Shown one piece after another: positions 6,009 through 14,265 of a stretch of DNA of 45,073 nt; the first letter of the stretch is position 1; each line of letters opens with the position of its first letter. The translations under genes and the position numbers were made by a program. The stretch spans positions 1-45,073 of the IMG/VR virus record IMGVR_UViG_3300045243_000079, one strand, 5' to 3'. Source of the DNA: a virus. The notes under the pieces are model-generated. The model worked only from the letters and a program-made list of their open reading frames with translations. It did not search any database and had not been told where the DNA came from.

Positions 6009-7975
6009 TAAACCTGCTCCTTGAGGCTCTCCATTATCTCTTTAAGTTCCCCACTTTGGATGGATTTTTGAATCTCGCCAGTAAAGTCGTCCCAGATATC
6101 TTCGTCAATCTCTTCAAATTCTTCAGTATCTACGAGATTTCCTTCGGAGTCCATAGACTTTTTAATGACTTTCTTTTTTGGCATCTTGGCTTGGCGTTCC
6201 ATCTTCTCTCCGTCCATAACGTGCTTCTTCTGGGCGTGGTCCATCTGGAGCTTTTCGTGTTGCATTTCAAGCTTGGTCATTTCCATCTGAGTCTTTGATT
6301 GCTTGCCTTCCATCTTGGCTTGAGTATCTGCCTGCTCTTGAGCAAGCTCGTTAGCTTTGTCGGCTGCCTTATCTGCTATCTTAGCGTTTTGGTCGGCAAC
6401 GTAGGTTGTCATAAATTGAGGGTTCTCAATAATGTCACCATACTTCTTGAGCGGTTCTAGACCGTTTTGTTCACGAATTTCATCTATCGTCCAAGAAGTC
6501 TTGAGACGCTTTTCATCAAGTTCGAGATTGTCGGCTTCGGTCATACCATCAAGACCAACGAACACAAACTCAAACTCATCGGATAAATAGCGCATGACTT
6601 CACGGTTCATCCAATTTTCAGTGGCTGTCAATAGAGGTACAAGACCTTTATCTCTTGAGGCTTTAAGCTTAAGTTCGCCCTTTGATTCAAAGACGGCCCC
6701 GCTTCCAGAAGCTCCTGATTGAGAGGAGAAGTTAATTTCTTCTGGGGCAATTTGGAATACGGCGCAAGCAATCTTGATAAGGAAGTCCATGTACTTAGAG
6801 AATTCCATCTCACGGTTTGTTTGCTGCATGTTAATGAATTCAAGACCGTTCTCGGCAGCAACAATAGGGGTTCTCCAAGAACCACTCAAACCAGTCAATT
6901 GAGCAAGCCAACCCTTCTTAAAGGCATCAAGGCTGTTCATACTCATGTTACCTTTTACGTTCAAGACACCTTTGGGGCTTGAACCGCTTGAGAAGAAGCG
7001 TCTGTTGTATTCTGAGGCGTAAAGAATAGCTGTGACAGTCTCGATAAGTTGTTCTACTTCAGAGTAACCATACCCGAAGTTACGGAGGTCTGTTCTTGGA
7101 TTGCAGACCAAGAAGGCCATTTCATCCTCCGTATACTCCGTGACCATCTGACCATGAAGAACCTGAAGGTAGGCTTTGTGTTCTAGAGGGACGTTGATAC
7201 GGTGGTTGTTACGTCCGTATGGGCCTCTGTCGGCTGCAAGTTCTGTGTCGGTGACCTCTCTGGAAGCATCTGTATCGTCCAGATACTTTCTTAGAGCAAT
7301 CCTAATCGATGCAGCGTCAACGGCAACCATCTCATGTAATCTACCACCACGAGTAAATACCCTTTCAAAGTTAACTTGGTCATAGCGAAACCTATCTCTC
7401 CCAATCTTTTTCAAGAATTGTTCAAAGTAGTCACGCTTGTAAGCAGCCGAACCATCTCCGCAATTGATATAGAACTGCTCCAACTTGGTAGCACGGTTCT
7501 TATCAAAAGATGACATTTTCCCGCCGGAACCAATTTTCTCAACCCTGAACCCCATACCGTAACGGCTTCTTGGGACTCTGGCGAAAGCAGATAATTGATT
7601 TAGGCGGGTATTTATAATAGCAGCAACTGGCTGACATTGGGAAGCCATGTTATTCAGGGTTTGGTAGGACATGCCTGAATAGGCTTGTTTAGCGTCAATG
7701 CTTGAGACAACACCAAATGTATCAATAAGCAATGACTTGGGGTCATCGCCCTTAATTCCAACAGGGTTTTGTTGAACCATAAGACTCTTTTGGATATCTT
7801 GGTTCATAGCTAACAACATGGATTGCTCTGAAACAATTTCGGGCAATTCGTTGACGCTTTTCAGAATATTATCCTGTTCCTCGTTGGAACGGATGTATTG
7901 CGGAATAACGGCTTCTGCGATTTGCTTTATCTTTTTCGTTTCAAAGGGCTTACCAAGGTCAAATCTTGGAGGCAT
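6008..7975 (-). CDS. Portal protein
   Basis: Forms the dodecameric ring at the head vertex through which DNA is packaged. The 655-residue product has the phage portal core: a clip and wing region around residues 90-300, the typical SSGSSPKGVLNVKG stretch, and the stem region KIACAVFQIAPEEINFSSQ followed by NREVMRYLSDEFEFVFVG. The last 110 residues are a charged K/E/Q/M-rich coiled coil with an acidic end. The gene follows the large terminase, with the conserved AT-rich element at 8004-8025 in the gap, which suggests its own late promoter. Confidence is high on gene order and sequence character. Confidence 0.9.
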   Translation of the reverse strand: MPPRFDLGKPFETKKIKQIAEAVIPQYIRSNEEQDNILKSVNELPEIVSEQSMLLAMNQDIQKSLMVQQNPVGIKGDDPKSLLIDTFGVVSSIDAKQAYSGMSYQTLNNMASQCQPVAAIINTRLNQLSAFARVPRSRYGMGFRVEKIGSGGKMSSFDKNRATKLEQFYINCGDGSAAYKRDYFEQFLKKIGRDRFRYDQVNFERVFTRGGRLHEMVAVDAASIRIALRKYLDDTDASREVTDTELAADRGPYGRNNHRINVPLEHKAYLQVLHGQMVTEYTEDEMAFLVCNPRTDLRNFGYGYSEVEQLIETVTAILYASEYNRRFFSSGSSPKGVLNVKGNMSMNSLDAFKKGWLAQLTGLSGSWRTPIVAAENGLEFINMQQTNREMEFSKYMDFLIKIACAVFQIAPEEINFSSQSGASGSGAVFESKGELKLKASRDKGLVPLLTATENWMNREVMRYLSDEFEFVFVGLDGMTEADNLELDEKRLKTSWTIDEIREQNGLEPLKKYGDIIENPQFMTTYVADQNAKIADKAADKANELAQEQADTQAKMEGKQSKTQMEMTKLEMQHEKLQMDHAQKKHVMDGEKMERQAKMPKKKVIKKSMDSEGNLVDTEEFEEIDEDIWDDFTGEIQKSIQSGELKEIMESLKEQV

Positions 7976-8003
7976 GTAATTCTCCCTACTTTTATGGTCT
8001 TAA

Positions 8004-8025
8004 ATAGCTAAAATTTAGCCATTTT
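8004..8025 (-). promoter_or_regulatory. Conserved AT-rich palindromic element, copy 1 (before portal)
   Basis: Minus strand AAAATGGCTAAATTTTAGC followed by TATTTA. It lies between the terminase stop and the portal ribosome site. One of six copies in gene gaps of this window; proposed as a phage-specific promoter or operator. Confidence 0.6.
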
Positions 8026-8029
8026 CCCG

Positions 8030-9901
8030 CTACATCCCCCAAGGATTGTTAAGAAAGCTCTCGGAACCTGGGATTACTTCCTCCGGCAATCTAACTTGGC
8101 CTATTGCCAGCTCTTCTGGGGTCGCATCCCCGAAAATCTCAGGGCCTGCAAAAGTAAAGGAAAAGGAGTCTGTGGCCTTAGCTAATCCAGTTGCAATAGC
8201 TCTTACAATACCGCAAACAACGTCACAAACGTCCTTCGAGTACTGCGGTAAGTGGTCAACCCTCTTCCCATCAAATGTTAATTTTTCCATCTCAAATATT
8301 AGCTTTGAATACACATCACCCTGAATAACAAGCCTTGGAAATGATATCGCCCCGGCATGTAGAAGATTTCTAAACAGGACATAATCCTTATCATTAATGT
8401 TGTGCTTCTCAGAGTCGATTCCTTGCCTAACAGCTTTTTCCAAAAAGAACTGTGATTGGTACATATCGAAAGAAATATATTTACACCCAGTCATCTTAGT
8501 GAGGTGCTCAACAATCTCATCGACATTTGCGGTGCTGACGATGGCTGTTTTTGTCGGCTCCCACATTATCAACTGGTCGATTACAACCCTTGTGTTGAAG
8601 TTTTTAACAACCTGTTTTCCGTCCAGCTCATAGTAGGATATAGAATAGGCTTCGCACGGCTCTCCGTGACCGATACCAATAATTGTACTGTCCTTACTAA
8701 TTGACAAATCTCCGTGTATAGCAAAAGCTTTTGTTCTATCAACTCCTACCGCCGAACTAATAACTTTTTGGGCGAGATAGTTAACGGGCTTACCATTACT
8801 GTCGGTGAATGTCTGTATTTCTTGATTAACTTCGATTAACGGCTTAATGTTGTCATCAACAGCATCATAAATTCTTTGGGGCATGTAGAAAAAGGCGTTA
8901 ATGGTTAGAGGAGGTTCCGTGCAATAACGCATCTTAGAGTCGGATGGATTTGACAAAAAGTCTGATTTAAAAGTAAGTGGGACATCCCACTTTTCAAACT
9001 TAAATGTCTTCTCGCCAACATACCTTGGGTTATACTCCCAAGTACACCCTCGCTCAGCTACGAAAATACTTGTGTCTGGGTTCTTCTTAATATCTTCGAT
9101 AGCCTCTTCGTATTTACGGATAGTCCAATCCCCTTGCATACGGGGGAATGAAATAATAACCATGAGCCACGGAAGTTTACGGGATATAGCTGATGTTCTT
9201 AAGGTGTTGTAAATGAATTCAGCTTTGCCCATATCCACAACATCACCACTACCATCAGTGATGGTTTCCATTTCAGAATCGAAGGCTGACGTTTCGTCCA
9301 AAACCGCAGCTAAGACGTTATAACCTTCATAGTTTCCGGCTTCACTGTGCTCTGAGTTACAGCGGATATTATTGGCAGTTTCAACGGAAGCATCTGTAAT
9401 ACGGATTTCCATCCTGCTCCCAGTGCACTTCTTTAACAACTTTCCTCTACGAAGAACCCTAAAGTTCTCCATCAACCATTTCCAGTTAACAATACGGGCC
9501 GTGAATTTACTAAAGAAAACTTTACGGGCTTGTTTAGCTGTAGGAGAGATATTGATAATATCAATACCTTCTTCGATTGGAAAATCAAAATAGTCGTGGG
9601 CGCTTTTCATACAGAGGAGGAGATAGAAGAGGTAGGCGATTAGGATGGAGGTAGCATAGTCCTTACCACTCCCTTTACCCCACAAGAATACACCTATGTG
9701 CTTGATTCTCTCCATTGAGAAGACCTTTAGAGGGTCCTCTCCAATAAGCTTAAATATGGCTTCATACTGCCTGGGTGACAATGGTACGAGACCGAGCTGT
9801 TCTTTTGAGGTAACAAACTCTCTAAAGGGGACGGGTCTACACCAATAATCTTTTCTCCAGTCCTCTTCTTTAGTTAAAAATACCTTGTCAATCAGGTCCA
9901 T
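8030..9901 (-). CDS. terL: Terminase large subunit
   Basis: Motor ATPase and nuclease that packages DNA into the prohead. In 623 residues, the P-loop is GKGSGKD (75-81), and Walker B with the catalytic carboxylate is VLDE (200-203) after the strand NVLAA. The C-terminal half is the RNase H-like nuclease, beginning around HGDLSISKDSTIIGIG with the first Asp, and ending near KDVCDVVCGIVRAI with a late Asp. The length is normal for TerL. It begins two bases after the stop of the upstream gene, the probable small subunit, and is followed by the portal, the standard packaging order. Confidence 0.93.
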   Translation of the reverse strand: MDLIDKVFLTKEEDWRKDYWCRPVPFREFVTSKEQLGLVPLSPRQYEAIFKLIGEDPLKVFSMERIKHIGVFLWGKGSGKDYATSILIAYLFYLLLCMKSAHDYFDFPIEEGIDIINISPTAKQARKVFFSKFTARIVNWKWLMENFRVLRRGKLLKKCTGSRMEIRITDASVETANNIRCNSEHSEAGNYEGYNVLAAVLDETSAFDSEMETITDGSGDVVDMGKAEFIYNTLRTSAISRKLPWLMVIISFPRMQGDWTIRKYEEAIEDIKKNPDTSIFVAERGCTWEYNPRYVGEKTFKFEKWDVPLTFKSDFLSNPSDSKMRYCTEPPLTINAFFYMPQRIYDAVDDNIKPLIEVNQEIQTFTDSNGKPVNYLAQKVISSAVGVDRTKAFAIHGDLSISKDSTIIGIGHGEPCEAYSISYYELDGKQVVKNFNTRVVIDQLIMWEPTKTAIVSTANVDEIVEHLTKMTGCKYISFDMYQSQFFLEKAVRQGIDSEKHNINDKDYVLFRNLLHAGAISFPRLVIQGDVYSKLIFEMEKLTFDGKRVDHLPQYSKDVCDVVCGIVRAIATGLAKATDSFSFTFAGPEIFGDATPEELAIGQVRLPEEVIPGSESFLNNPWGM

Positions 9902-9902
9902 C

Positions 9903-10622
9903 TTAAACGCTCTTTTCTTTTTCCACGTTTTCGATTATGTCCCTGCGGTCTCTCTCTTCTTCCAAGACCGATTTAAACTCTTTTGATTTTCTAAGCTGAG
10001 AAGTAATTTCCAATAAAAAATTAGACTTCATGTCTTCATCTGTTATTGAAGCTTCCGCTGCCTTTTTAACAATCAAAAGAAATTCAATAAAAAGCTTCTT
10101 GTTAGTATCACCAATATTAAATGACAGTACGGGCGAAACCATCTCCTTATTTAACTTGAGGAGTTCTCCAAGAGACTTTCTAAGCTGGTTACGAACCGAC
10201 ATAACAAGAGAAGCGTCTTGAGGGTTCAGAAGAGCTACTGTTAGAATTGAATCTGAACTTATCAAGTCTTCCATAGCGGAGTTGACAAGGACATCGACCA
10301 TTTCCTTATCTTTCTCCATAGTCCCAACATAGGAATCAAACCCTTCACTGCGTACAAGGTTTGTTTCTTCTGGAGATTGTTTTGAGGAAGTACCTAAATC
10401 TGTAATTTGAAGGATTGCAGCGGGAATACTTCTTCGTAAATGCCTTCTGTGAGAATATAAGACAGTACGGGTCAATGGCGACAGCGGGTCGGAAAATTTT
10501 CCAGAATACTTGTAGAGGATGGTTGTGATATCCATCCCCTCAAGTAAATCCTTATCAAGTTCCGATACAACTACATCGTCCGCTAGGGCACATACCCTAC
10601 AAGTTCCTAAAGGTGTGTACAT
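9903..10622 (-). CDS. Putative terminase small subunit or packaging partner
   Basis: A 239-residue protein placed directly before the large terminase, with one base between stop and next start. The N-terminal region holds CRVCALAD and a helix-rich segment (LLEGMDITTILYKYSG, then LYSHRRHLRR) that could be a small DNA-binding domain. The rest is helical and charged, fitting an oligomerisation core. I see no clear family signature, so the call rests on position, size and the basic helix. It might also be an unrelated packaging accessory protein. AAGGA precedes the ATG. Confidence 0.5.
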   Translation of the reverse strand: MYTPLGTCRVCALADDVVVSELDKDLLEGMDITTILYKYSGKFSDPLSPLTRTVLYSHRRHLRRSIPAAILQITDLGTSSKQSPEETNLVRSEGFDSYVGTMEKDKEMVDVLVNSAMEDLISSDSILTVALLNPQDASLVMSVRNQLRKSLGELLKLNKEMVSPVLSFNIGDTNKKLFIEFLLIVKKAAEASITDEDMKSNFLLEITSQLRKSKEFKSVLEEERDRRDIIENVEKEKSV

Positions 10623-10631
10623 TTACTTTCC

Positions 10632-11534
10632 TTATTTCTTGCCGGAACCCTTCGGGCGACCTCTACCTCTCTTAACTTCTGGAGTAGGTGTTGGTGTTTT
10701 TACCGTAACTGAAACTGAAGACGGAGTTGGGTCAGCTTTCAATGTTGGTGGGGCTGTTGCTGTGTTTACTGGAGCCACTGTCTTTGCAGCTTCAATTTTA
10801 GCTGCTTCATCCGCACTAATAACCCTTGGGTCAGCAGTCATTGGTTTTTCACCTGTAGTGCGTTCCAAGAACTCTTCATCGGACTCTGGGCGCAATCCCT
10901 TATAGCCATTGGCTTGTTGTTGGGGAGGCGGGGTTTGAGGAACCTGTTTAACTTTCTCTGGGCTGTCTGGATTTACGGTAGGGTTTGACACGTCTGAAAC
11001 AGTGAGGCCCATTTTCTTTCCAGTTTCCAAGTCCACAAAAAGGAAGTGACCTGCTTTATCTTGCTGCATCACTTTCTGTTTGGGCTTATTTTCATTCTCC
11101 AAAGCTTTTTGAAGATTTGCCTTAACGTTCTTACCATCTGGGTTTTGAAGTGGGGCTTGAGGGTTGAGCTTGTTCTTAAATGCATTCTTATCTGCACCCT
11201 CACGCAACATCTCATTCTGAATTTCGGATTCGGGGCGAACACCTTTAATCCAGCTCTCTCTACGACCCTTGTAAATCACTACTCCGGTCCCTTCCGAATC
11301 TGATTGCTGGTAGTAAGGAACACAAGTACAGATAACACTAACGCTGTACATTTTCCCATCCAACATTTTTGGAAGGGTGCTTCGATAACCATTTCGGCAA
11401 GCGGTACAGTTTAGGTCTCGTTTGTCAAACATGAACTTGTCCATCGCCATGATGATACTCGTACCAACTGGCATTGCTACTTTATTCGCAACCACTGGGG
11501 GCGGTTGAACCTGCTTATTGAAATTTACTGACAT
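10632..11534 (-). CDS. Unknown protein with zinc-binding start and AT-hook-like tail
   Basis: A 300-residue protein. Residues 40-75 contain CTAC and CTC with a spacing that could bind zinc. Residues 120-285 are a long, probably disordered Pro/Lys/Thr/Val linker. The very end is KRGRGRPKGSGKK, an AT-hook-type minor-groove DNA-binding motif. GGAG lies upstream of the ATG. It immediately precedes the terminase genes, so it may bind DNA during packaging or late expression; that role is a guess from the motif and position. Confidence 0.75.
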   Translation of the reverse strand: MSVNFNKQVQPPPVVANKVAMPVGTSIIMAMDKFMFDKRDLNCTACRNGYRSTLPKMLDGKMYSVSVICTCVPYYQQSDSEGTGVVIYKGRRESWIKGVRPESEIQNEMLREGADKNAFKNKLNPQAPLQNPDGKNVKANLQKALENENKPKQKVMQQDKAGHFLFVDLETGKKMGLTVSDVSNPTVNPDSPEKVKQVPQTPPPQQQANGYKGLRPESDEEFLERTTGEKPMTADPRVISADEAAKIEAAKTVAPVNTATAPPTLKADPTPSSVSVTVKTPTPTPEVKRGRGRPKGSGKK

Positions 11535-11556
11535 TTTGAATCTCCTAGTTTTTATT

Positions 11557-11913
11557 TTACTTCTTTTTGTCTTCCAACCACCACTTAAGACCGTAAATCA
11601 ATCGTTTAATTGGCCCCGGTTCTTTGCACAACCTCAAATCCTTAAATCCACGAATTTCGAGTTCTCGTAAGGTATAATACGTATCGTCAACTTCAAAATG
11701 CTCTACAGCTTCCAGGGAAATTACGTGGCTTAGTTGTTTACCTACGTTAGCCGATTCGTCATAATACAAAGTCGTATGGTGAATCCCGTTACTTTGATTA
11801 TGCAGGGCTGTTGCTAAGTTTAAAATTTCCGCTTGTGTCAAACACAAGTCTCTGTGTTGCCCACTGCGATAATGTAGCCTTACCAACTTGTACTGAGCTG
11901 AACTTTCTGGCAT
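11557..11913 (-). CDS. Unknown protein, 118 residues, overlaps HTH gene
   Basis: Starts at MPESSAQYKLVRLHYRSG, with AAGGAG eight bases upstream; a GTG three codons earlier is worse placed. The first 116 bases overlap the end of the two-HTH gene in another frame, an unusually long overlap for this genome. The protein is an alpha/beta sequence ending in a basic KWWLEDKKK tail. No family recognised. Either both frames are used or the overlap is partly a by-product of an extended upstream reading frame. Confidence 0.65.
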   Translation of the reverse strand: MPESSAQYKLVRLHYRSGQHRDLCLTQAEILNLATALHNQSNGIHHTTLYYDESANVGKQLSHVISLEAVEHFEVDDTYYTLRELEIRGFKDLRLCKEPGPIKRLIYGLKWWLEDKKK

Positions 11914-12418
11914 CCGAACCACTCCTTTTTATCTCTTTTATGTTTAGATAAGTTAAATCTTCAAAGCTGTTTAAAAAAATTTTAAGTTCGGGTCTATCTT
12001 CCATCGCTTCTTCAAGAATTGCTCTGGCGTTTGATAACCATCTTTTTGCTGTAGATGGTTGAACGCCCATATGGTTTGCGATTCTTTGGAGAGACATCAG
12101 TTGAACGTAGTGAAGAATCAGACATTGCAATTGGTCGGGATATAATACCTTGGATGCAAATTTGATGAACTCTATGTAATTGTATTTGTAATGATACGTG
12201 TAGATTACCCGTATCTTACGAGTTAGAACTCTCCTGCGCCTTACGACTTCGCAGGGAGCAACATTCAGCAACATCGAAATTTCTTTTGTTCTTCGACCAT
12301 GAAGAACCAGATAAATAAAATCTGTGTCTTCATCAGTAAGGTACTTATGGCTAAGATTTAGGAGTTTTTCCGCAGAGATGTCGGAAAAGTCTTCGTTTTC
12401 AACAGAAATTAACTTCAT
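11798..12418 (-). CDS. Two-HTH transcription regulator, sigma region 4-like
   Basis: A 206-residue protein with two helix-turn-helix segments. The first is at residues 40-70 (HGRRTKEISMLLNVAPCEVV). The second is at residues 95-135 (SLQRIANHMGVQPSTAKRWL), with the DxLQxxILHY lead-in typical of sigma region 4 or LuxR-type modules. There is no region 2, so it is not a full sigma factor. Its ATG overlaps the stop of the NusG-like gene (TAATG). It is probably a DNA-binding regulator of middle or late genes, and a candidate for the AT-rich palindrome. The last 40 residues overlap the next gene. Confidence 0.75.
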   Translation of the reverse strand: MKLISVENEDFSDISAEKLLNLSHKYLTDEDTDFIYLVLHGRRTKEISMLLNVAPCEVVRRRRVLTRKIRVIYTYHYKYNYIEFIKFASKVLYPDQLQCLILHYVQLMSLQRIANHMGVQPSTAKRWLSNARAILEEAMEDRPELKIFLNSFEDLTYLNIKEIKRSGSDARKFSSVQVGKATLSQWATQRLVFDTSGNFKLSNSPA

Positions 12419-12945
12419 TAGTTCCTGCTTTTCTTCTCCAACGACACGATGTTAACTGACCGTATGATGGTGCTGTTAGGTAGCTGGACCTCGACTCCAA
12501 CCATCAATTTGTTCTTTCGGACAATAACTCCCTCGAAACCCTTAAGGATTCCGTCCGTAATTTTAACCTTATCCCCAACCGTAAATTCTTCTTTTGTTTT
12601 TTTAACGCCGGATTGAAATCTAACAACTTGGTTTTGTGGGACGGGGTATGGAACTTCCTTGGAACTTGGCATGACAAACTTACCAATCTTGTGGGATTCG
12701 ATATCCTTGATAACTCCTCTGACTTCCCTATCGTCTAACTGAATGAGGGCGTAGCCTTTCAAGAGGGAGTCTTCTAGTCCGGTGCTGTAGTCATCCCTTG
12801 AGTCGACATTGTCGGTCTCAAAGTCGTAAATGATGACATTTTTAATCTTTTTCAGCTTGGACTTGGGCGGACTTTTCTTGATTTCTTTGAGGAACTTATC
12901 TTTAGTCTTTATTTTGGAGGTAATGGCATACCAACAAAGAGGCAT
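12418..12945 (-). CDS. nusG: NusG/RfaH-family transcription elongation factor
   Basis: A 175-residue protein with the two NusG domains. The NGN domain (about residues 4-107) starts CWYAITSK and has the GLEDSLLKGYALIQL core with a later KFVMPS strand. The KOW domain (121-170) reads FTVGDKVKITDGILKGFEG and onward, with the invariant Gly of the KOW loop. NusG proteins bind the RNA polymerase clamp and suppress pausing or termination. A phage copy may favour phage transcripts or act as a specialised antiterminator like RfaH. A basic insert (residues 24-36) follows the first helix. It is coupled to the two-HTH gene downstream. Confidence 0.85.
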   Translation of the reverse strand: MPLCWYAITSKIKTKDKFLKEIKKSPPKSKLKKIKNVIIYDFETDNVDSRDDYSTGLEDSLLKGYALIQLDDREVRGVIKDIESHKIGKFVMPSSKEVPYPVPQNQVVRFQSGVKKTKEEFTVGDKVKITDGILKGFEGVIVRKNKLMVGVEVQLPNSTIIRSVNIVSLEKKSRN

Positions 12946-12953
12946 TAGCTTCC

Positions 12954-13202
12954 TTAGGACAATTTAATACCAAGCTGTTGCTCGGTTTTTAATACCCCAT
13001 TATTAATGTAGTTTGCCTTTGCATTTCCAAAATTTACATTGCCCTTCCACGCTGTTTCTTTTGCTGACTTTTCATTGTACTGTTCTCTTAACGAAAGACC
13101 ACACTTACATTCGATTGTAAAAATCTCAGGGTACTTCTTAACCACAATAAGTTTATGCCAATGCATAAACTTTGATTTTAATTTTCTAAAAAACTTTATC
13201 AT
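12954..13202 (-). CDS. Unknown small basic protein, 82 residues
   Basis: Begins MIKFFRKLKSKFMHWHKL at an ATG overlapping the stop of the upstream ATPase gene (TAATG), so it is translationally coupled. It holds CKCG and many Lys/Asn. The middle AKETAWKGNVNFGNAKANY is not a motif I know. Its position between the ATPase C-lobe and the NusG-like gene gives no clear job. Confidence 0.7.
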   Translation of the reverse strand: MIKFFRKLKSKFMHWHKLIVVKKYPEIFTIECKCGLSLREQYNEKSAKETAWKGNVNFGNAKANYINNGVLKTEQQLGIKLS

Positions 13203-13810
13203 TAAACGACCCTTGTAACCAAAGTACCGTCATCGCCCTTGGTTAGATTATACACCACATCGGCCTCGTCCGTAAACTCCTGCTGGTGGGTAATAAGGAC
13301 AAATTGAATTCCAAGTTGCTCTGAAAACGACTTAAGTAGTTTAGCTACTTTTGGCCTAAAATCAGCCGAAACGTTATTAAACTGTTCATCTAAGTACATT
13401 ACCTGCTGTCGCTTTGGGCGCACAGAGGCTAAAATAAGTACTTTCAATACAAAAGATACCACATTTACAACCCCTCCACCAACGGCTGTCAACAAATCCA
13501 TCTCTTCTGAGCCTTTTACAAGCTTAAATTTAGTGGAAACTCTCTTATCCGCAGTAACTTCAATCTTGAATTGATACTCGCTGTCAAATATCTCTTTAAG
13601 GGCCAAAGTAACTACCCGCTCAAAGGTTGATATGGTCTTCTCCCGCTGTTGTTCCCCTATTGTCTTCAGGAGGTTACCTGCCAATATAAGTGAACTCATT
13701 TGATCTGAGCAGTTCTCCAAATCTTTTTGGGCTCTCCCTAGAAGCTTATTATTAGCCTCAATTTGGTAGGAAGCAGCTTTAACTCTTTCTTTTAACTCTT
13801 CAAGACCCAT
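13202..13810 (-). CDS. SbcC/Rad50-type ATPase, C-terminal lobe (split gene)
   Basis: The C-terminal half of a Rad50/SbcC/gp46-like ATPase encoded alone. The N-terminal 60 residues are coiled coil. The signature region AVGGGVVNVVSF (109-120) replaces the usual LSGG-type motif, Walker B is QVMYLDE (136-142, D141 and E142), the D-loop follows, and the H-loop is LITHQ (172-176). No P-loop is present. The P-loop half is the separate gene at 16213-17274, and the Mre11 partner is at 15062-16021. Together they should form the end-resection nuclease used in recombination and replication. Its GGG signature is atypical. Confidence 0.85.
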   Translation of the reverse strand: MGLEELKERVKAASYQIEANNKLLGRAQKDLENCSDQMSSLILAGNLLKTIGEQQREKTISTFERVVTLALKEIFDSEYQFKIEVTADKRVSTKFKLVKGSEEMDLLTAVGGGVVNVVSFVLKVLILASVRPKRQQVMYLDEQFNNVSADFRPKVAKLLKSFSEQLGIQFVLITHQQEFTDEADVVYNLTKGDDGTLVTRVV

Positions 13811-14064
13811 TATTTAACCTTGCTCTCCAAGTCGGTAACCTTCAACTCAAACTTAGTTAAGTTTTCTGAAAACTTAAGCTTTGTGGCTTCTAATGCGGAT
13901 TTCTTTGTTGCGATGATCTCTGGAAGCTTGGTAAGGTCTGTGATGCCTTCCTTAGCAAGCTCTTCTTCAATTTTTTTCTTCTCTGCCTCAATCCGAACCT
14001 TTTCAGCTTTCAGGTACTGAATCTTGGCGCTGACTTCGTTTAATCTTTCTTGGGTTGTAGCCAT
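13810..14064 (-). CDS. Small coiled-coil protein, 84 residues
   Basis: Starts at the ATG of MATTQERLNEVSAKI, with AAGGAG five bases upstream; the preceding GTG is too close. Almost all residues fit heptads rich in K, E and L, with a short break TDLTKLPEI in the middle. This makes a helix-break-helix hairpin. Its stop overlaps the start of the ATPase C-lobe gene. It could be a free coiled-coil segment of the split Rad50 complex or a partner of it; the sequence alone cannot show this. Confidence 0.8.
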   Translation of the reverse strand: MATTQERLNEVSAKIQYLKAEKVRIEAEKKKIEEELAKEGITDLTKLPEIIATKKSALEATKLKFSENLTKFELKVTDLESKVK

Positions 14065-14073
14065 CACGTCTCC

Positions 14074-14265
14074 TTAACAAAAGGACTTTAGGTCGCCTTT
14101 ATTTATTTTTGAGGCCTTTAACATTACTGGTGGACCAAAAACATATCCAAGATGTTGCTTAATCATCTCGACTTGCTTATCCGTTAAATTCTTTGAATCC
14201 GAAAGCTCCAAGTATCCCTGAAGCCAATACACAAATTGCTCTGCTGTCATTACTGAATTACCCAT
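14074..14265 (-). CDS. Small conserved phage protein, 63 residues
   Basis: Begins MGNSVMTAEQFVYWLQGYLE, followed by LTDKQVEMIKQHLGYVF. The pattern MTAEQF-YWLQGFLEL..LT..Q...I..HL recurs in small hypothetical proteins of many phages of Gram-negative bacteria. The function is unknown. The start overlaps the stop of the nuclease gene upstream (TAATG); a second ATG at codon 6 is the alternative start. It probably forms a small helical domain. Confidence 0.8.
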   Translation of the reverse strand: MGNSVMTAEQFVYWLQGYLELSDSKNLTDKQVEMIKQHLGYVFGPPVMLKASKINKGDLKSFC

